Assembly (NCBI GenBank): GCA_028873845.1
Contig: JAPPNO010000073.1
Span: 1-64,000, forward strand
Length of the DNA stretch: 64,000 bases
Reading direction: 5' to 3'
Source of the DNA: Gemmatimonadota bacterium
Lineage (GTDB): Bacteria > Gemmatimonadota > Gemmatimonadetes > Longimicrobiales > Gaopeijiaceae
Numbering within the stretch: position 1 is the first letter of the stretch; each line of letters begins with the position of its first letter. Positions 45,613 to 53,536 of the stretch are shown here, piece by piece. A program made the translations under genes and the position numbers. The notes beneath the pieces are model-generated. The model saw nothing but the letters and a program-made list of their open reading frames with translations, did not search any database and had not been told where the DNA came from.

Positions 45613-46854
45613 ATGGCCGATCCACGGAAACCTCTCGTGAGTGCCGTGACCTTGCGGGGTTTTCTGTCCTTCGGGCCCGATGTCCCAGAGTTTCCACTGG
45701 AACGCCTGAACGTCCTGATCGGGCCGAACGCGTCCGGCAAGTCCAACTTCGTTGAAGCCATGGCGGTCCTGCGAGCGGTCCCCCGGGACCTTCCCAGGCC
45801 GATCCGACAGGGGGGCACGGTAAGAGACTGGCTCTGGAAGAGCGGCCCCGCCAGCCAGGTGGCCGCCACGGCAGCCGATCCCGGTGAGGCCCCCCGGTCC
45901 GCCTGCCTGGAGTTGGTATTCTCCGAGGGTGTGGTCGCTCAATCCAAGGGCAATCCAGCGGTGCGGTACCGGCTCGCATTCGGGGTGGAAGGCGACTCCT
46001 TTGCCGTGCTCGACGAGCGGCTGGAGAATGCCAATGTCACCCCGGGCCACCGAAGGCCGTTCTTCTACTTCGGGTACGAGAATGGCCGTCCGATGCTCAG
46101 CGTGCGGCATCGAGACAAGCCGAGAGAGCTCCGCAGGGAGTTCATCGACCCGGCGCAGTCCATTCTGTCGCAACGCAGGGACCCCGAGGAATACCCGGAG
46201 CTTGGCCGTCTGGCAGAGATTCTGGCACGAATCCGGATCTACCGGAGCTGGCAATTCGGTCCCGACGCAGCCGTGAGGGCTGCCTGCGCAGCCGATGTTC
46301 GCACCGATCATCTCTCCGAGCAACTCGACAACCTCCCCGCACGCCTCCTGGCCCTTAGGCGGAGCCCAGTCGTCAAGCGGCGCATGGTCGCGCTGGTTCG
46401 GGAACTGGCCCCGGGTTTCGACGACTTCGAGGTAACCCCGGACGGCGGGCTGCTGACCCTCCGTCTCACGGAGGGCGACCTCTCGATTCCCGCGCGTCGC
46501 CTGTCCGATGGAACGCTCCGATACCTTTGCCTGCTGGCGATCCTCGTCGACCCCGATCCGCCACCGCTCATCGTGATCGAGGAGCCGGAACTCGGGTTGC
46601 ATCCGGACATCCAGCCACAGCTGGCGGCGCTCCTGCTCGAGGCGAGCCGACGCACGCAACTGATCGTGACGACCCACTCGGACATCCTTGTCGACGGGCT
46701 CTCCGAGACGCCGGAGGCGGTCGTGGTCTGCGAAAACGTCGGTGGCTCGACCCAGCTTGAGCGCCTGACCTCCGAGACGCTGGGGCCGTGGCTCGACACG
46801 TACCGCCTCGGGGAACTGTGGCTGCGGGGCGAGATCGGCGGTACGCGGTGGTGA
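45613..46854 (+). CDS. AAA family ATPase of a two-gene AAA-DUF4276 module
   Basis: A 413-residue OLD-like AAA_21 ATPase. Walker A is GPNASGKS at 37-44; Walker B is 'LIVIEEPELGLHP'; the switch region is 'LIVTTHSDILVDGLSETPE'. The middle insertion ('RDPEEYPELGRLAEILARIRIYRSW') is typical of defence ATPases. A GTGA overlap (46851-46854) couples it to the DUF4276 gene. Such pairs resemble known anti-phage AAA plus TOPRIM-like effector systems. The family role is inferred. The ATG at 45613 is preceded by GAGGGGAC. Confidence 0.83.
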   Translation: MADPRKPLVSAVTLRGFLSFGPDVPEFPLERLNVLIGPNASGKSNFVEAMAVLRAVPRDLPRPIRQGGTVRDWLWKSGPASQVAATAADPGEAPRSACLELVFSEGVVAQSKGNPAVRYRLAFGVEGDSFAVLDERLENANVTPGHRRPFFYFGYENGRPMLSVRHRDKPRELRREFIDPAQSILSQRRDPEEYPELGRLAEILARIRIYRSWQFGPDAAVRAACAADVRTDHLSEQLDNLPARLLALRRSPVVKRRMVALVRELAPGFDDFEVTPDGGLLTLRLTEGDLSIPARRLSDGTLRYLCLLAILVDPDPPPLIVIEEPELGLHPDIQPQLAALLLEASRRTQLIVTTHSDILVDGLSETPEAVVVCENVGGSTQLERLTSETLGPWLDTYRLGELWLRGEIGGTRW

Positions 46855-47450
46855 CGGTCAGGCTCTACGTGGAGGGCGGCGGCGATTCGAAGCGACTCAA
46901 GACCCAGTGCCGGAGAGGCTTCAGAAAGTTCATCGAGAAAGCAGGTCTTCAGGGCCGGATGCCGCGCATCGTGGCCTGCGGCGGCCGTCAGCGAGCGTAC
47001 GACAGCTTCGCGACTGCCCTCGATGCTGGAACCAGCACTCCGATGCTCCTCGTGGATGCCGAACGCCGCGTCACGGATTCGAGCGCATGGGAGCACCTCC
47101 GCAAGAGGGACGGGTGGTCTCGCCCCGGTCGCGCCCACGAGAACCAGTGCCACCTCATGGTTCAGGTAATGGAATCCTGGTTCCTGGCGGACAGAGGGAC
47201 CCTGAAGGCCTTCTACGGCCCGGGATTCCACGAGGAATCGCTCCCTTCGGACCCGAGCATCGAGCGAATCGTAAAGGCTGATGTTCTCGACGGCTTGGCG
47301 CGGGCAACGCGGAAAACGAGCAAGGGGCCGTACGACAAGGGGCCGACGAGCTTCGATATTCTCGCGGAGGTTGATCCGTCCAAGGTTGAGAGATCGGCAC
47401 CGCACGCCAAGCGGTTTTTGGACACGCTGCGTGCCGGGAGCCAGGGGTGA
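46851..47450 (+). CDS. DUF4276 family protein, partner of the AAA ATPase
   Basis: A 199-residue protein starting with GTG inside the ATPase stop overlap. It begins 'VRLYVEGGGDSKRLKTQCRR' (the DUF4276 first strand with the conserved Glu). It also has 'DSFATALDAGTSTPMLLVDAE' with the later acidic strand, and 'NQCHLMVQVMESWFLAD'. The acidic EGGxDS and LLVDAE positions would suit metal binding in a TOPRIM-like or nuclease-like fold. The protein is complete, in contrast to the stub beside the other ATPase gene. Confidence 0.8.
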   Translation: MTVRLYVEGGGDSKRLKTQCRRGFRKFIEKAGLQGRMPRIVACGGRQRAYDSFATALDAGTSTPMLLVDAERRVTDSSAWEHLRKRDGWSRPGRAHENQCHLMVQVMESWFLADRGTLKAFYGPGFHEESLPSDPSIERIVKADVLDGLARATRKTSKGPYDKGPTSFDILAEVDPSKVERSAPHAKRFLDTLRAGSQG

Positions 47451-47460
47451 AGGCGGACGA

Positions 47461-49550
47461 ATGGGCATCCACGGCATCGAATACGGTCACGAACACGAGC
47501 GCCTCGAGCATCTCCTGCGTTCCGTCGACCGTCCCGGCGAGTATTGTGTCGGCGGCCGGCTCTATACGCCCCTGCCCCGCGTCGTAGTGGAGGGTGCCGG
47601 GGAGCTTTCCTTTCCCGTTCCCGGCTCGCAGATCCGGTCGCTGATCGCCGCCGCGGAGCGTGCGCCCTACGGGAGGGGAACCGAGACCGTCGTGGACCCG
47701 TCCGTTCGGGACTGCTGGCAGATCGACGCCACGCGAGTGCGTCTTACCGGACGCGCATGGCCGCACTCCTTCCGGAGTGCCTTGCCCGCTGGCGCGACGA
47801 GGGGGTCACGGACAAGGTCGTGTGGCTGCTCGACCATGAGTACAGCGAGGGCGGGCTGTCCTTCCGAACGCTGAAGAACACGGACGCCGCCGTGGCGCAG
47901 GTGCTCGGCGAAGCGGCGGACCGGGCGGACTGCGAGCTCCATGCCGCCGTGCTTCGCATCAAGGAGTTCGGCTCGCCCGCATACGAGCCTCCGAGCCACG
48001 GGTGGGGCTGGGACGGGGGTTGGGACGACTACGGGGAGGAGGACGGGTCCGACACCGAGATGGACGAGGTCCACGATAGATGGGAGGCCCTTGACGGCTG
48101 GGCGGCGCGCGACGGAAGCCATCCCCCGTTTGGGGAGATTCGCCTGAGCCCGCACGAGCTCCTGCCGCGGGGAGGACTGGACGACGCCGAGCCGGATGAC
48201 CGAAGGTTGGAGGGATCGACGGGCAACGAGGGACCCACGCTGGAGTTCGTCTACCGTCTGGCGGCGCTCGTCGTGTGGCCGAGCGAAAAGACGGTCGACA
48301 TCGTGGCCGAAGGGAGCATCGACCACGCCGTGTCGTGGGTCGAGACGCAGTGCGCCCCCGAGGTTGGCGCCGCCGGCGGCGGGAACGGGCGGACCTCTGG
48401 ACTGCTCGCCCGGCTGACCGAGCTCTGGCCGGTGGGCGAGGACGCCTGGCGGCCGCAGAACCGGGGGGCGATGCTCCGGCTGCTGCGCGAAACGGGCGAA
48501 GCGGAGGTCGCGGCGGGCTTTCTGCACCGAGTGGTCATGGCCCAATACGACGGCAACGAGAATGAGGCCCTGGCAGCGGCCCTGCCCCTGATCGGCCCTG
48601 GGGAGGCGGCGGCGTTCCTGCCCCTGTTCGTGGACGAGCACCTCCCCCGCCGGTTCGGAGACGTGATCGAGTTGCCGGCCCTGTCGGCTGCCGAGTGCCT
48701 CGGCGGGGGGGATGCCGACGGTGGCGCGGACCCGGCCTTGGCTTCCCCCTGGCGCAAAGTGCTCCGCGTGGCGGCGACCGCCGCGCTCTCCGGGTCGGAC
48801 GCTGCCTTCCAGACCGAGTCGGAGAGGCGTCTGGGCGAACCCGGCGAAGACGACGGCCCGCCGCTCCGAATCCGGCAGGTCGCCCCGGGAAGCACCCGCG
48901 GCGCGCGTGACTGGTGGATCGGCCCGGCCGACGTCTGCGGCCTCCTGCTGCTCGCACACCGCCTCGGCCTGGACGACGAAGCCGCGGCCGCCGCAGGAGC
49001 CATCGCCGATCATCCGGACATCGTGACCCCGGACCGGATGCTTCCCGCGGCGCTGGAACTGATGGACCAGCACGGTGCCCCCGCCGACACGCAGGCCCAC
49101 GGCACGTTGTGGCGCCAGGCGGCCGACTTCCTGCTGGATCGCAGTTCCACGGTCCCCGTCGAGCCGGCCGACTGGACCATCGCGGCAGCAGCGGATATCG
49201 CGTGCGACTGCGATCTTTGCGCCAGACTTCGTGCGTTCTGCGCCGATCCGGTCAAGCGGGAGGAGCGCTTCAAGGTGCGCAAGGATCTGCGCAGACATGT
49301 GCATCAGGTCATCGACCGCCATCGGCTGGACCTGGATCATGTGACCGCACGCAGCGGCAGCCCCTATACCCTGGTCTGCACGAAGAACCGCGCCAGTCAA
49401 GCACGGCGGCTCGAAGAGTACGCGGAGGACCTGCGCCGCATGAGCTCGCTCCTGACATCGATCCCGGAGGGCGAAAGGCGGGGCGGGGGTATGGGGCGGC
49501 CGAAGATGCTTGAGGAGGCGTTGGTCATTGGCGGAAAGCGCCCCGGATAG
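47461..49550 (+). pseudogene. Disrupted 2OG-Fe(II) oxygenase-like gene (catalytic core deleted)
   Basis: The first about 95 codons (MGIHGIEYGHEHERLEHLL, 'SQIRSLIAAAERAPYGRG', 'CWQIDATRVRL') look like the N-terminus of a large 2-oxoglutarate-dependent oxygenase-like protein. Near 47730-47755 the sequence jumps to another reading frame that begins mid-protein ('YRTRMAALLPECLARWRDEG'). That frame continues to 49550 with the C-terminal part ('FVYRLAALVVWPSEKTVDIV', 'LDLDHVTARSGSPYTLVCTK'). The double-stranded beta-helix segment with the HxD...H iron site is absent. The structure implies a deletion of roughly 150-200 codons plus a frame change. This rests on remembered family layout, not an alignment. 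Confidence 0.6.
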
Positions 49551-49586
49551 GCGAAACGCGCGCTCCCGCTCCCCGACCGAATCCCT

Positions 49587-49784
49587 TTAGGCCGCCAATT
49601 CGCTCAAACGGATCGCCGAACCGAGCAGCTCCACCTCGAGAGAATCCGCGCTACATCTTCGGGCGTCGGAATCCACAACCATCCACTCGCCACCGCCCAT
49701 GTGCACCACGACACTCTCGCCGTACCCCGGTCCAAGCAGCGAGACCTCGATCTCGTCAAGACGGGGCCCGGTCAGCTCACTCAA
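49587..49784 (-). pseudogene. Truncated MBL-fold hydrolase N-terminus
   Basis: A 65-codon frame with a TTG start that overlaps the stop of the upstream gene. It begins 'LSELTGPRLDEIEVSLLGPG' and 'GESVVVHMGGGEWMVVDS', the first strands of a ComEC/Rec2-like metallo-beta-lactamase fold. The HxHxDH zinc motif that should follow is absent; the frame degenerates after VVDS and stops. Confidence 0.5.
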
Positions 49785-50382
49785 GACCCCACCGCTCGTA
49801 CAGCCAATCCGCCCAGTTCCGGCCACGGTCAAGATCCGCTTCCGTCATCGGGGGAAGGTCGGGGAAGACGATTTGGGACACACGTTTGCGGGCACCCCCC
49901 ACCGATGCTTCATAGCCGACGACCCACCAGAAGAGTGAACCGATCGCCAGACGTGCCTGGTCCTCCGGAGAAAGTTCGTCCTTGGGGATCACCGCTTCCT
50001 CCGATTCCACCGCGTCGCCCGCGGTGAGGTCCAACAGATCGGCGACGAACTCGTCGCTGCGGATCTCCGTAACGCTACCCTCCCATTCCTGAAGCGGATG
50101 TAGGGTAGGCGTGGGCACCCGGGGGACCGAAGGCGGGAGGATGTCCAGCAGACATTCTTGCGGGATGTCACGTCCCTGGCTCCCCATCCATGTGGACTGC
50201 TGCGACTCATGGGAGCCGAGCGAGGACTCGTCGGCCGTGGGTGATGGGTTTCCCGGCGGCGCCAGGATCGCGCGAACACCGTCCTCGTGAATCAACTCAC
50301 CCGGATTGTCCCCCACGACGCTCTCGCCTGAAGTGCGCGACCCGTTGGGCGCGCTCGCCGTTGACGCCGGTCGGAACGTCAC
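49777..50382 (-). CDS. Conserved-looking protein of unknown function, middle gene of a three-gene operon
   Basis: A 201-residue protein. The N-terminal 70 residues are polar and low in secondary structure. The C-terminal part is compact ('IRSDEFVADLLDLTAGDAV', 'LFWWVVGYEASVGGARKR', 'RNWADWLYERWGLE'). GTG at 50382 starts 4 bases after the stop of the upstream gene, and its own stop overlaps the MBL-fold stub. Such tight packing suggests one operon. The family is not recognised. Confidence 0.6.
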   Translation of the reverse strand: MTFRPASTASAPNGSRTSGESVVGDNPGELIHEDGVRAILAPPGNPSPTADESSLGSHESQQSTWMGSQGRDIPQECLLDILPPSVPRVPTPTLHPLQEWEGSVTEIRSDEFVADLLDLTAGDAVESEEAVIPKDELSPEDQARLAIGSLFWWVVGYEASVGGARKRVSQIVFPDLPPMTEADLDRGRNWADWLYERWGLE

Positions 50383-50386
50383 GGAT

Positions 50387-50773
50387 TCAACCCTCGCTCT
50401 CGGCCAGGGACATGACATGGTCGATGATCTCGTCGCTACGGCTTCGGGAAGAGCTGAATTCCGGGTCGGAAACCAGGAAATGGACGTTGCGGTTGATCCC
50501 AAAGCCCGTCAGCGGTGTGTGGTGGAAGCACTCCGAGAACGTCCGAACGACCAGTTCGCACAGGCGGGCGTACGGCGCCTGCTGCGTCTCGGCACGGAAC
50601 TGTTCGTTCGTCACCTGAAGATGAAGCCAGTCAGCCGTGAAGGCCGCGATCTGCGGATGGATCACCTGTACCTGGGCGCTCTTCTCGAGTCCTTCGCGGA
50701 GGAGCTTGTTGTGGGCGAACCACGCCGGCGTGAAGATGGCCGGGTTGAATTGTCCCAGCAGCACGATTTGCAT
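50387..50773 (-). CDS. Uncharacterised protein, first gene of the operon, possibly internally shortened
   Basis: A 128-residue protein starting 'MQIVLLGQFNPAIFTPAWFA', with 'VIHPQIAAFTADWLHLQVT' and 'FGINRNVHFLVSDPEF', and ending 'DEIIDHVMSLAESEG'. The N-terminal pattern matches a recurrent family of roughly 200-residue hypothetical proteins as I remember it. The step from FLVSDPEF to SRSDEII looks like a missing middle section. It is followed by the 201-residue gene after 4 bases. The start at 50773 was chosen for the hydrophobic strand. Confidence 0.55.
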   Translation of the reverse strand: MQIVLLGQFNPAIFTPAWFAHNKLLREGLEKSAQVQVIHPQIAAFTADWLHLQVTNEQFRAETQQAPYARLCELVVRTFSECFHHTPLTGFGINRNVHFLVSDPEFSSSRSRSDEIIDHVMSLAESEG

Positions 50774-51187
50774 GCCGCTGATCTCGGGCACTATGCGCAC
50801 CGCCCTGTTCCCCCTGTGAGTGTCGTAGCTGCCGGGTGGCCCCGCCGGGTCCCGGGTGCTCGCCTATAGAATAACCCGCGGCGCGGGACAGGGGCATGGT
50901 CTGATGGGACGATCGGTAGAGCGTCCGAGAGTGGATGTACAGCGACCTGGACAGGCCCCTCGCGATCAAGCAGAGTATGGTTCAGCAGTTCCTTACAGGT
51001 TCCAGCACATTCTTGATTCGGCCGATCATCCCCGCTTCCCTCGGACTCGCGGTCCTCGCTTCCGGCAACCTCGCCCTTCGTCGGGAAATGTTCCCGTTTG
51101 GCGATCACGCGTGACCGCCAAAGCACTTTACTGATCGTATTCCCCGCAAAATGATCGACAAACAGTCTTGGCGATCATTCGCGATCG
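50774..51187. other. Region between divergent units: small ORF and palindrome array
   Basis: About 410 bases. It contains a possible 59-residue ORF at 50935-51114 and the first of the three-site palindrome arrays. Nothing else is recognisable. Confidence 0.45.
50935..51114 (+). CDS. Possible small hydrophobic protein (59 aa)
   Basis: An ATG-to-TGA frame that reads like a plausible small protein ('MYSDLDRPLAIKQSMVQQFL', then a hydrophobic 'FLIRPIIPASLGLAVLASG' segment). Its ribosome-binding site is weak and its 3' end overlaps the first palindrome of the array. It may be a chance frame. Confidence 0.2.
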   Translation: MYSDLDRPLAIKQSMVQQFLTGSSTFLIRPIIPASLGLAVLASGNLALRREMFPFGDHA

Positions 51188-51191
51188 TCAT
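51097..51191. repeat. Three-site palindrome array A (at the Fic 3' end)
   Basis: Three inverted repeats of the TTTGNCGATCA / TGATCGNCAAA type. Site 1 is at 51097-51122 (TTTGGCGATCA, 4-base spacer, TGACCGCCAAA; one mismatch between arms). Site 2 is at 51127-51162 with a 14-base spacer. Site 3 is at 51167-51191 with a 4-base spacer and overlaps the stop codon of the Fic gene. Site starts are 30 and 40 bases apart. The same layout recurs at 55467-55562, each site displaced by exactly 4370 bases. Confidence 0.75.
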
Positions 51192-52303
51192 CCGCTCTTC
51201 CTGCCCTCCGCGACGTCGAGCAGACGGCGGAACACGAATAGAGCGGGCCGCCGACCGCGAGCAGGATCGATCTTCTGCAGTACTCCCGACTCGCACAGGC
51301 GTCGAAGGATCCGGCGCGCAGTGGGCGGAGACGAGTCGGTCCCTTCCACGAACTGGACGCTCGCGAAGACCGGACGCGCGAAGATCGAGTCGAGGACGCG
51401 AATCGCGTATCGTGAGTTGGTGATCTCCAGGACACGATCCTTCATCTCTTCGTAGAGCCCGAGAATCGCCTCGGTCTTCACCAGGTTGTCCTCGGCCTGA
51501 GTGCGAACGGCATCAAGGAAGAACTCGCACCATCCACTCCAGTCGTCGTCGCGCGACACGGATCGCAGCCCTTCGTAGTATGCATCCCGGTTGACTTCGA
51601 AGTAGGCGCTGACGTAGAAGGCCGGCTGGCGGATCAGCTCGCGCTGCCACATGAAAAGCGGTACGAGCATGCGGCCCATGCGGCCATTGCCGTCCAGAAA
51701 AGGATGGAGAGCCTCGAACTCGGCATGGAGGATCGCGAGCTGAACCAGCCGGTCGGGCTCGTCCCGGTGCATGTATCGTTCCCATGCGCTCATGGCGTCG
51801 GGCAGGTGCTGTGTGGCGATCGGGACGAAGTTGGCCTCCTCCAGGGAGCAACCAGGTGGCCCGATCCAGTTCTGGATCCGTCGATACGCTCCCGGTGACC
51901 GCCGTCGGCCCCGGCCACTGGCCAGGAGAACGCGGTGCGATTCACGAATCACCCGGAGGGAAAGCGGAAGCTCCCGCAGCATCTGTTCTGCGTGCCACAT
52001 CGCCCTTCGGTACTGGATCACCTCCAGGACATCGTCGCGACGAGTGGGAGACTTCACCACACCGCGGGCTTCGAACTCCAGAACCTGGCCCATCGTGGCC
52101 TGGGTACCTTCGATCCTCGATGAAAGCACCGCTTCCTGGGTGGAAAGGGGTGCGAGCAGGATGCTGGGATCGGGAACCGCCGACAGCATGCCGTCGTACC
52201 TCGCAACGGCGGAATACGCCGGGCCCAACAACGGAACCAGCCTCTGCCAGTCCAGCCGGTCGTCTGGCGGGAATCGTCCTTCATGGTAGTAGACTGGCGC
52301 CAT
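51188..52303 (-). CDS. Fic family protein, class II, flanked by palindrome arrays
   Basis: A 371-residue Fic protein with N-terminal Fic_N region ('LVPLLGPAYSAVARYDG'). The inhibitory motif is 'SSRIEGTQ' and the active site is HPFLDGNGRMGR (His200), so both switch and catalysis look intact. The C-terminus is a winged helix ('TARRILRRLCESGVLQKID') ending 'LLDVAEGRKSG'. GAGGAG upstream supports the ATG at 52303. It is bracketed by arrays at 51097-51191 and 52405-52470. A matching fragment of its last codons is found next to the third array at 55561-55590. Confidence 0.9.
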   Translation of the reverse strand: MAPVYYHEGRFPPDDRLDWQRLVPLLGPAYSAVARYDGMLSAVPDPSILLAPLSTQEAVLSSRIEGTQATMGQVLEFEARGVVKSPTRRDDVLEVIQYRRAMWHAEQMLRELPLSLRVIRESHRVLLASGRGRRRSPGAYRRIQNWIGPPGCSLEEANFVPIATQHLPDAMSAWERYMHRDEPDRLVQLAILHAEFEALHPFLDGNGRMGRMLVPLFMWQRELIRQPAFYVSAYFEVNRDAYYEGLRSVSRDDDWSGWCEFFLDAVRTQAEDNLVKTEAILGLYEEMKDRVLEITNSRYAIRVLDSIFARPVFASVQFVEGTDSSPPTARRILRRLCESGVLQKIDPARGRRPALFVFRRLLDVAEGRKSG

Positions 52304-52404
52304 TGTTCTGCGGCTCCTCACGCGCGCGGGATGGGCCTCACGGTTGCCTTGGTCGCGACCTCACCGGGCCGGAACCTAAGCTGAGTATTGTCGCCTGCCA
52401 AGGG

Positions 52405-52470
52405 TTTGACGATCATCTTGGGGACGAAATGACCGTTAACGGAGCTTGGTGATCATTCGTGAACGTCAAA
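52405..52470. repeat. Palindrome array B (upstream of Fic)
   Basis: TTTGACGATCA with a 14-base spacer to TGACCGTTAAC (52405-52440), then CTTGGTGATCA with a 4-base spacer to TGAACGTCAAA (52445-52470). The 40-base offset between site starts equals that of sites 2 and 3 in the other two arrays. A degenerate trace of the first site precedes it near 52390-52402. Confidence 0.7.
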
Positions 52471-52472
52471 AC

Positions 52473-52512
52473 TGTCAACTACGCATGACATTATGTGAAT
52501 CGCAGTTGACAT
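52473..52512 (-). promoter_or_regulatory. TGTCAA/TGACA operator-like motif upstream of Fic
   Basis: CTGTCAA and TGACAT surround CTACGCA, with a third half site TTGACAT at 52506-52512. It is nearly the same as the motif at 35363-35405, including the shared GTCAACTACGC and GACATTATG words. It lies about 170 bases upstream of the Fic start. Confidence 0.4.
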
Positions 52513-52805
52513 CGGTCACTCGGATGGTTTCGGTATCGCATCCGGCCCCGGGGCGCCTCGGGAGGCGGAAGGTAGCGGGCAAAGCCGAGGACCACCGCCG
52601 CGAGATCGTCGCGCGACCCGTCGTCCCTCGCGTGATATCGCCTGAACACCGCGTAGGCGACGTGGTCGGCGAGTTGGTTGACGCGAGAAGCTCGAGAGTC
52701 CACGAAGAACGGCGTGTCCGCCAAGTGCCTGATCACTCCCCACTGGGTGCCCAGGACGGACTTGAGGAATGTCGAAGTGATCGCGCTTCTTGATGATCGG
52801 GCGAT
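52491..52805 (-). pseudogene. DUF3800 protein C-terminal fragment (frameshifted)
   Basis: Read leftward, 'IIKKRDHFD' in one frame continues as 'TFLKSVLGTQWGVIRHLAD' and 'TPFFVDSRASRVNQLADHVA' with 'YAVFRRY' in another. This is the C-terminal part of a DUF3800 protein. The frame change lies near 52770. The N-terminal part of a DUF3800 gene lies at 55086-55211 on the same strand. Confidence 0.65.
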
Positions 52806-52970
52806 GGCCAGGGTCGCGAGACTTCACCGATCTACCTGAAGCTGCCGAAGCCGTCGAGGCACTGAGCCTTGACGAGCGGATGGACCTGCTGGTGCTCGGC
52901 TGGGGGGACTGGATAGGCCAACCGAAGTCGACCATACTGAATTCAGTCCGAATAACATATGGAGGCCGAC

Positions 52971-53249
52971 ATGCACCGCACTCAGGACACCTATTCGCTG
53001 AGCCATTTCCGGCAACGCACGAGCGAACACCTGGACCGGATTCGAGAGGGGCGGGTGGAGACGATCACCCAGAATGGCCAGGCCGCCATGGTCGTCATGA
53101 GCCCCGAGCGCTACGACTTCCTGGTCCAATCGGCCGAGCGCGGGCACATGTGGCGCGAGGCGATCAGGGCCCATAGGGCTGGAGAGCGCGGAATACCTGC
53201 GAAAGAAGCGATCCGGGACCTGGCTGAGGAGCTGGGCCTTCGTCGATGA
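52971..53249 (+). CDS. Phd/YefM family antitoxin
   Basis: A 92-residue antitoxin. The N-terminal Phd fold ('YSLSHFRQRTSEHLDRIREG', 'ETITQNGQAAMVVMSPERYD') binds operator DNA. The C-terminal helix ('KEAIRDLAEELGLRR') would bind the toxin. GGAGG sits 6 bases before the ATG. Only the last codons of a ParE-type toxin follow, overlapping its stop, so it is an orphan. Confidence 0.82.
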   Translation: MHRTQDTYSLSHFRQRTSEHLDRIREGRVETITQNGQAAMVVMSPERYDFLVQSAERGHMWREAIRAHRAGERGIPAKEAIRDLAEELGLRR

Positions 53250-53328
53250 GTCCGCAAACACCGTGACGATCGTAGACGTGGTCCACTCCGCGCGCGCGCC
53301 CGCAAGGGAACGATATGAGGGGGGTTGA
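53241..53328 (+). pseudogene. C-terminal remnant of a ParE-type toxin
   Basis: In a frame overlapping the end of phd, 'FVDESANTVTIVDVVHSARA' with 'PARERY' reads like the end of a ParE/RelE toxin and stops at 53326-53328. The N-terminal about 60-70 codons are missing, apparently removed by a deletion that joined the phd end to the toxin end. Confidence 0.5.
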
Positions 53329-53536
53329 GGATGCCTGACATGCCCCGCTTCCACCCCGGAGACGCCCTGAAGAGCCTCTTCAGAGACATCTTCGGATGCC
53401 GCGGAAGAGGCTTTGGCAGCCCATCCCATGGCGTCCTGGGCATCTCGGACGGCAACGATGGTGTCCAATGATACGCCGGGTACCGCCCCGGTGACGGTTT
53501 CGTCTGGATTCACCACCCGCAAGGAGAACCATCGCA

